Assembly (NCBI RefSeq): GCF_004014805.1
Contig: NZ_ATDN01000056.1
Coordinates: 62,001 to 126,000 of the forward strand
From: Mycolicibacterium elephantis DSM 44368
GTDB taxonomy: Bacteria > Actinomycetota > Actinomycetes > Mycobacteriales > Mycobacteriaceae
Reading direction: 5' to 3'
DNA: 64,000 bases
Part shown: in pieces, positions 58,994 through 64,000 of the stretch
How the letters are laid out: each line of letters opens with the position of its first letter
Position numbering within the stretch: the first letter of the stretch is position 1
Program-made: the position numbers and the translations under genes
The notes under the pieces: model-generated
Seen by the model: the letters and a program-made list of their open reading frames with translations, nothing else
Databases searched by the model: none
Told to the model about the DNA's origin: nothing

Positions 58994-60835
58994 ATGGGCC
59001 ATTACAAGAGCAACCTGCGCGACATCGAGTTCAACCTCTTCGAACTGCTCGACCGCGCGCGTATCTTCGGCACCCAGCCGTACCCGGACCTCGACCTCGA
59101 CACCGCGAAGTTCATCCTGCGCGAGGTGGACCGGCTCGCCCGCGAGGACCTCGCCGAGTCCTTCGAGGAGGCCGACCGCAACCCGCCCGTCTACGACCCG
59201 CAGACCAGAACGGTCAAGGTGACACCGGCGTTCGCCGCCACCTACAAGACCTGGATGGAGGCCGAGTGGTGGCGCCTGCGGGTGCTGCCCGAACTGGGCG
59301 GCACCGCCGCCCCGAGTTCACTGAACTGGGCGCTCGCGGAGTTGGTCCAGGGCGCCAACCCGGCGCTGTGGACCTACGTCGGCATCCCGACCGCCGCGCG
59401 GGTGATCTACCGGCACGGCACCGAGCGGGATAAGCGGATCGCTCAGATCGCCGTCGACAACCACTGGGGCGCAACGATGTTGCTCACCGAGCCGGACGCC
59501 GGTTCGGATGTCGGAGCGGGCCGCACCAAGGCCACCCCCAACGACGACGGCACCTGGAACATCTACGGCGTCAAGCGGTTCATCACCGCCGGTGAGCATG
59601 ATCTGGCCGACAACATCCTGCACATGGTGCTGGCCCGTCCGGTCGGCGTCGAAGGAGCCGGCGGCCCGGGCACCAAGGGGCTGAGCCTGTTCCTGGTGCC
59701 GAAGTACCACTTCGACCTCGAGACCGGTGAACTGACCGGGGAGCGCAACGGCGCCTTCGCGACCAACGTCGAGAAGAAGATGGGCATGAACGTCTCCACC
59801 ACGTGCGAGATGACACTCGGCGAGGACATCCCCGCGCGCGGTTGGCTGCTCGGCGAGACGCACGACGGGATCGCGCAGATGTTCGACGTCATCGAAGACG
59901 CGCGGATGATGGTGGGCAGCAAGGCGATCGCCACCCTGTCCAGCGGCTATCTCAACGCGCTCGAGTACGCCAAGCAGCGGGTCCAGGGTGCGGATCTGGC
60001 CCAGATGTCGGACAAGGCGGCGCCGCGGGTGACGATCACGCACCACCCGGACATCCGGCGGTCGCTGCTCACCCAGAAGGCCTACGCCGAGGGCCTGCGC
60101 TCGCTGATCCTCTACACCGCCGCGTGGCAGGACGAGGTCGCGATCAGGACCGCCGCCGGCGAGGACGCCTCGCTGGCCGAGGCCGTCAACGATCTGCTGC
60201 TGCCGATCGTCAAGGGCTACGGGTCCGAACGCTCCTGGGTGCTGCTGGGCACCGAGTCGCTGCAGACCTTCGGCGGCTCCGGGTACCTGCGGGAGTATCC
60301 GATCGAGCAGTACGTCCGCGACGCCAAGATTGACACGGTGTACGAGGGCACCACCGCCATCCAGTCGCAGGACCTGTTCTTCCGCAAGGTCGTTCGCGAC
60401 CGCGGCCGTGCGCTCAACCACGTGCTGGGCGAGGTCAAGGCCCTGGCGGGCGAACCGTCGGCCGACCTCGGCGTCGAACACGAACTGCTCGGCAGGGCGG
60501 TGGCCGACATCGAGGCGATCGTCGAGAAGATGACCGCCGACTTCGCCGCGGCCCGCGACGAGGCGGAGCGCATCTACCAGGTCGGGCTCAACGCCACCCG
60601 GTTCCTCTACGCGCTCGGCGACGTGGTGGTGGCGTGGCTGTTGCTGCGCAGTGCCCACATCGCGCTGCGCGCACTGGAGTCCGATCCCCACTCCGCCGAC
60701 GAGCAGTTCTACCGCGGCAAGGTCGCCGCCGCGCGGTTCTTCGCGCGTGAGGTGCTGCCTGCGGTCACCGCACAGCGGGAGGCCGCGCTGCGCGTGGACA
60801 ACTTCGTGATGGAGCTCGACGAAGCCGCGTTCTGA
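58994..60835 (+). CDS. Acyl-CoA dehydrogenase, FadE5-like
   Basis: A 613-aa ACAD of the long subclass, about 230 residues longer than standard dehydrogenases because of a C-terminal helical domain. It begins MGHYKSNLRDIEFNLFE, as FadE5 does. TEPDAGSDVGAGRTKA is the FAD signature and DTVYEGTTAIQSQD carries the catalytic glutamate. The end LDNFVMELDEAAF-type tail is shared with mycobacterial FadE5 (Rv0244c) as recalled. It has its own promoter opposite the double TetR gene. Broad fatty-acyl-CoA beta-oxidation is the likely role; the specific chain is unknown. Confidence 0.93.
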   Translation: MGHYKSNLRDIEFNLFELLDRARIFGTQPYPDLDLDTAKFILREVDRLAREDLAESFEEADRNPPVYDPQTRTVKVTPAFAATYKTWMEAEWWRLRVLPELGGTAAPSSLNWALAELVQGANPALWTYVGIPTAARVIYRHGTERDKRIAQIAVDNHWGATMLLTEPDAGSDVGAGRTKATPNDDGTWNIYGVKRFITAGEHDLADNILHMVLARPVGVEGAGGPGTKGLSLFLVPKYHFDLETGELTGERNGAFATNVEKKMGMNVSTTCEMTLGEDIPARGWLLGETHDGIAQMFDVIEDARMMVGSKAIATLSSGYLNALEYAKQRVQGADLAQMSDKAAPRVTITHHPDIRRSLLTQKAYAEGLRSLILYTAAWQDEVAIRTAAGEDASLAEAVNDLLLPIVKGYGSERSWVLLGTESLQTFGGSGYLREYPIEQYVRDAKIDTVYEGTTAIQSQDLFFRKVVRDRGRALNHVLGEVKALAGEPSADLGVEHELLGRAVADIEAIVEKMTADFAAARDEAERIYQVGLNATRFLYALGDVVVAWLLLRSAHIALRALESDPHSADEQFYRGKVAAARFFAREVLPAVTAQREAALRVDNFVMELDEAAF

Positions 60836-60846
60836 CGCTGCGACGA

Positions 60847-60880
60847 AGAAGGCCGCCACCCGGAGGGGTGGCGGCCTTCT
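60847..60880. terminator. Bidirectional terminator hairpin
   Basis: 15-bp perfect arms (60847-60861 and 60866-60880; AGAAGGCCGCCACCC with its complement) around a 4-nt GGAG loop, between the ends of two convergent genes. No T run follows, as is common in mycobacteria. Confidence 0.85.
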
Positions 60881-60901
60881 GGCGTTGTGAGTGACCTGTT
60901 T

Positions 60902-62980
60902 TCAGTCGCGCACGATGCACAGGGCGTCGACCGCGACCAGCCCGTCGTCGGTGACCAGGAGCGGGTTGACGTCCAGTGACTCGATCCAGTCGTGGCCGGC
61001 GGCGGCGAGATTGCCGAGACCGACGAGGACCCGGGCGAGCTGCTCGAGGTGCCACGGCTGCGAGCCCCGGTATCCGTGCAGCAGCCGCAGGTCCCGGAAC
61101 TCCTCGATCAGCGACTCGGCGTCCGCGGTCGTCAACGGGGCCGGCCGGCCGCCGACCCGCTGCAGCACCTCGACGAAGACGCCGCCGAGGCCGAGCATCA
61201 CCATCGGGCCGAGCTCATTGCGACCGTCGACGCCGATCAGTAGCTCACCGCGCGCGGAGGTCATGGGCTGCACGGCCACCGCGGCCGCGACGCCGTGCTG
61301 CGCGGCGATGGCACGCATCCTCGCGACCGCGTCGGCCAGGCCGTCGGCGTCGACGTTCAGCGCGACCGCACCGAGTTCGGTCCGGTGCGCCACGTCGGCG
61401 AGCTTGACCGCGTACGGACCCGGGAACTCCGGCGTGGCCGCGGGTGCGTCGGCGTCGATCACCGCGTACGGGGCGGTCGGAATCCCGTACCGGCCAAGGA
61501 GTTCCATCACCGCGCGGAACGGCAGGAACCGGCTGCCCCCGGTGTCGGTGACCGGTTCGGCCGGGCACGGCACGGGTGCGGGGGCGTCGGCCAGCGCACC
61601 GGCGTTCTGCCGGTCGCGCACGAAGCTGCCCAGCGCGTGCAGGCCGCGCAGCGTGCCGCGGATCCCGTAGCCGAGCGCGACGGCGCCGTCGTCGCCGATG
61701 ACCTCCCTGGCGAACTCGCCGACCTCACCGGCGCCCGCGGCGATCGCCACCGGCTTGCGGTACTTGCGCGCGGCGACCGCGACGTCGTCGATCAGCCGCC
61801 GGTAGAGCGGCGAGTCGCTCCACATGTTGACGAACACCACCGCGTCCAGCTCGTCGGAACCCACGTAGCGCTCGACGATGTCGGTCCAGAAGGTGGCACC
61901 GAAACCGGTGGTGTCCAACGGATTCGGCACGGTGATGCCGGGGATCGTGTCCTTGACCCAGTCCGCGAGGCTGTCCAGCGGCGGCAGCGTGAGCCCCTCC
62001 TGCTCGGCGACGTCGAACGCCAGCGAGGCGAAACCGCCGGTGCCGGCCACCACGCCGATGCGCTGCACGGGGTTCCACACCGCCGGGTCGAGCTGGCTGA
62101 GCATCGACAGACGTTCGACGAGCTCCTCGAGGTCGAACGCCAGCCGGATCCCGGCGTGCCGGAACGCGACGTCGTAGCCCCAAGCGCTGCCGGCCAGCGC
62201 GCCGGTGTGCGAGGCGGCCATCTGCTGGGTGCGCGCGTTGCGGGCCAGCTTCAGCGCCACGATCGGCTTTCCCGCGGCGATGCACTTGCGGGCGGCGGCG
62301 AAAAACTCTGCGGGCCTGCGGATTCCCTCCACCACGAGGCCGATAGCGGTGGTGTCGGGGTCGGTGGCCAGGAAGTCGAGGTAGTCGGCGATATCGGTGG
62401 TCGCCTCGTTGCCCGCGGAGATCAGCCGCGAGATGCCGACACCGGTGCGTTCCCGCGCGGCGATCGCGATGCCGCCGATCATCGCGCCACTGTGGGACAC
62501 GATCGAGATGCCGCCCGGCGTGGGACGGTAATCGGCAGACGCGGTCAGGTGCAGGCTGCGCGGATAGCTGATGTAACCCAGGCTGTTCGGGCCGATCACC
62601 GCCATGTTGCCCCTGGTCGCGGCGTCGACCAGGCGGGCCTGCAGCGTCGCGCCCTCGGCACCGAGCTCGGAGAACCCGGCGGCGTAGACGACCAGGCCGC
62701 CGCAGTCCAGCGATGCGCACTCCTCGGCCAGCGCCACGGTGCGCTCCGCGGACATCACAGACAGCACCGCGTCGATCGGACCGTCGATATCGGTGATCGA
62801 CCGCACGGCCGGGCGTCCGAGCACCGTCTCGGCGGTGGGGTGGACGAAGTGCACCTCGGCCGCGCAGTTCAGCGTCGGCGCGATGAAATCCACGACCGGC
62901 GACTTGTCGCTCAGGCCGACCACCGCGACCGTTGCGGGGTTGAGCAGCCGTTCGAGGGAGGTGGTGGTGGCGAGGGTCAT
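60902..62980 (-). CDS. NDP-forming acyl-CoA synthetase (acetate-CoA ligase ADP-forming family)
   Basis: A 692-aa fused enzyme. The N-terminal CoA-binding Rossmann domain (PATVAVVGLSDKSPVV) and succinyl-CoA-synthetase-like flavodoxin domain have the phosphohistidine region in SHTGALAGS. A C-terminal ATP-grasp domain carries GPYAVKLADVAHRTELGAV, GVDGRNELGPMVMLGLGG and ESLDVNPL. It makes acyl-CoA from acid with ATP to ADP + Pi, or runs backward. ATG 62980 has GAAGGG upstream. Divergent from the esterase gene and convergent with the FadE5-like gene. Confidence 0.9.
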   Translation of the reverse strand: MTLATTTSLERLLNPATVAVVGLSDKSPVVDFIAPTLNCAAEVHFVHPTAETVLGRPAVRSITDIDGPIDAVLSVMSAERTVALAEECASLDCGGLVVYAAGFSELGAEGATLQARLVDAATRGNMAVIGPNSLGYISYPRSLHLTASADYRPTPGGISIVSHSGAMIGGIAIAARERTGVGISRLISAGNEATTDIADYLDFLATDPDTTAIGLVVEGIRRPAEFFAAARKCIAAGKPIVALKLARNARTQQMAASHTGALAGSAWGYDVAFRHAGIRLAFDLEELVERLSMLSQLDPAVWNPVQRIGVVAGTGGFASLAFDVAEQEGLTLPPLDSLADWVKDTIPGITVPNPLDTTGFGATFWTDIVERYVGSDELDAVVFVNMWSDSPLYRRLIDDVAVAARKYRKPVAIAAGAGEVGEFAREVIGDDGAVALGYGIRGTLRGLHALGSFVRDRQNAGALADAPAPVPCPAEPVTDTGGSRFLPFRAVMELLGRYGIPTAPYAVIDADAPAATPEFPGPYAVKLADVAHRTELGAVALNVDADGLADAVARMRAIAAQHGVAAAVAVQPMTSARGELLIGVDGRNELGPMVMLGLGGVFVEVLQRVGGRPAPLTTADAESLIEEFRDLRLLHGYRGSQPWHLEQLARVLVGLGNLAAAGHDWIESLDVNPLLVTDDGLVAVDALCIVRD

Positions 62981-63058
62981 GCGTACTGCCCTTCAATCGC
63001 AATGTGTGAACAGTGATTATGGTATCTGATCCCGAAAACTAAGGAAATAAGCTGGAAA

Positions 63059-63072
63059 AACTTCCAAAAGTT
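63059..63072. promoter_or_regulatory. Operator-like palindrome in an AT-rich divergent region
   Basis: AACTT-CCAA-AAGTT, a perfect 5-bp-arm palindrome between the divergent synthetase (62980) and esterase (63142). The 63002-63090 stretch is notably AT-rich. Weak evidence on its own. Confidence 0.35.
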
Positions 63073-63141
63073 AGCTGCGAATATGTAGCATCGCGGACAG
63101 CCCGGCGGTGTGGCCGGGATGTCGAGCGACCTGGAGGAGTG

Positions 63142-64000
63142 ATGGCTAGGACCGAGGCGCTGGCACGCGTCGAGGAGATGTACATAAACGGTTTCCCCGA
63201 CCCGGCGACGGCCACGGTCGAGGACCTGCGCAAGGCCTACGACGATCTGCTCCTGCAGTTCCCGCTGCCCGCCGGGGTGGAGCCGGCGGAGACGGTGGTG
63301 GGCGGCGTGCCCGCCCTGTCGGTGCGGGCCGCCGGCGCGACCGGGGACAAGGTGCTGGCGTGGTTCCACGGCGGTGGGTACGTGCTGGGCAGTGCGCGGG
63401 GCTTCCAAGAGCTCGGCCACACGCTGTCGCGGTCGTCCGGGGTGACCGTCGTGCTGCCCGACTACCGGCGCGCGCCGGAGAACAAGTTCCCGGCCGCGGT
63501 CGACGACGGTGTCGCGGCGATCGAGGACCTGGTGTCCACCTACGGCGCGCAGAACTTCGCGGTCGGCGGTGACTCCGCGGGCGGTGGTCTGACCCTGGCG
63601 GCGCTGACGGCCCTGCGGGACAAGGGTTCGCCGCTGCCCGCGGCGGCGGTGTTCTTCTCGCCGCTGCTCGATTTCACCGTCAGCGGCGCCAGTGCCGACC
63701 TGTATGACGGCAAGGACATCGCGGTCTCGCGCGGCTCGATCGCCAACCTGCGCGAGGCCTATCTGCAGGGCCACGATCCGCGGGATCCGCTCGCCTCGCC
63801 GGTGTTCGGCGACCTGGCGGGCCTGCCGCCGGCGCTGTTCCTGGTCGGATCCACCGAGGTTCTGCTCGACGACTCCAACCGGGCTGCGCTGGCGATCACC
63901 CAAAGCGGTGGCACCGCCGCGGTTTCGGTGTACGACGACATGGTGCACGTGTGGCCGTTGTTCGCCTCGATCCTGCCGGAAGGGGTGGCGGCCGCCGACG
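63142..64000 (+). CDS. HSL-type alpha/beta-hydrolase (esterase/lipase), C-terminus cut
   Basis: 286 residues are visible of a hormone-sensitive-lipase family esterase. The oxyanion motif is HGGGYVLGS, the nucleophile elbow GGDSAGGG, the acid lies near STEVLLDDS, and the His in DDMVHVWPLF. The frame runs open to the window end with at most a short tail missing. ATG 63142 has GGAGGAGTG before it. Divergent from the NDP-forming acyl-CoA synthetase, so it may release the acid that this enzyme activates. Substrate unknown. Confidence 0.93.
   Translation, partial: MARTEALARVEEMYINGFPDPATATVEDLRKAYDDLLLQFPLPAGVEPAETVVGGVPALSVRAAGATGDKVLAWFHGGGYVLGSARGFQELGHTLSRSSGVTVVLPDYRRAPENKFPAAVDDGVAAIEDLVSTYGAQNFAVGGDSAGGGLTLAALTALRDKGSPLPAAAVFFSPLLDFTVSGASADLYDGKDIAVSRGSIANLREAYLQGHDPRDPLASPVFGDLAGLPPALFLVGSTEVLLDDSNRAALAITQSGGTAAVSVYDDMVHVWPLFASILPEGVAAAD

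Overview
The window is high-GC actinobacterial DNA, almost certainly from a fast-growing mycobacterium (Mycolicibacterium type). GTG starts, 4-bp start/stop overlaps and TANNNT boxes 6-8 nt before leaderless starts are frequent. From about 0.5 to 49.4 kb the gene order follows, from memory, M. tuberculosis Rv0760c-Rv0812, including the cyp51-ferredoxin-adhB operon, cyp123, cyp126 and the encapsulin-DyP peroxidase pair. Assignments come from reading translated sequence; no database search was run.

0-12 kb: a long leftward operon (TetR, CYP123, SDR, CYP51, ferredoxin, SnoaL-like, zinc alcohol dehydrogenase, SnoaL/KSI-like, SDR) faces a rightward operon (aldehyde dehydrogenase, SDR, 3-hydroxyisobutyrate dehydrogenase family, carboxymuconolactone decarboxylase family, a 408-aa unknown). 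The two are separated by a promoter region with two copies of the inverted repeat GGACA-NN-TGTCC. 12-14 kb: an EspA/EspE-like protein and a CYP-TetR pair with its own candidate operator.

14-49 kb: nearly all of de novo purine synthesis is spread along one arc (purD, purB, purC, purS, purQ, purL, purF, purM). It is interleaved with P450s (cyp126), an amino-acid permease, oligopeptidase B, a glutathione peroxidase-like enzyme, a KstD-like flavoprotein, the encapsulin/DyP nanocompartment, an M18 aminopeptidase, an intramembrane CPBP protease, an orphan MCE protein, a YgfZ-type protein and an aminodeoxychorismate lyase-like enzyme. Six of the eight pur genes have their own leaderless-type promoter. 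Long intergenic hairpins of two recurring mycobacterial types mark gene borders.

49.4-49.9 kb: a 455-nt stretch without an obvious protein gene. It has a good promoter, an unusually extended Shine-Dalgarno-like sequence and strong nested inverted repeats, so it is a candidate structured RNA. An operator-like palindrome lies before the next operon.

49.9-64 kb: a catabolic region. The rightward operon holds an SDR, an enoyl-CoA isomerase-like crotonase, an AttH/CrtC-like protein, acyl-CoA synthetase, acyl-CoA dehydrogenase, a second SDR, an APH-fold kinase and a DUF6285-like small protein. This gene set matches the logic of hydroxyacyl-CoA catabolism through a phosphorylated intermediate (LvaABCDE / ACAD10-ACAD11 type). 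It is followed by an unusual regulator with two fused TetR domains, a FadE5-like acyl-CoA dehydrogenase, an NDP-forming acyl-CoA synthetase and a partial HSL-type esterase. No rRNA, tRNA, insertion sequence, CRISPR array or prophage was seen.
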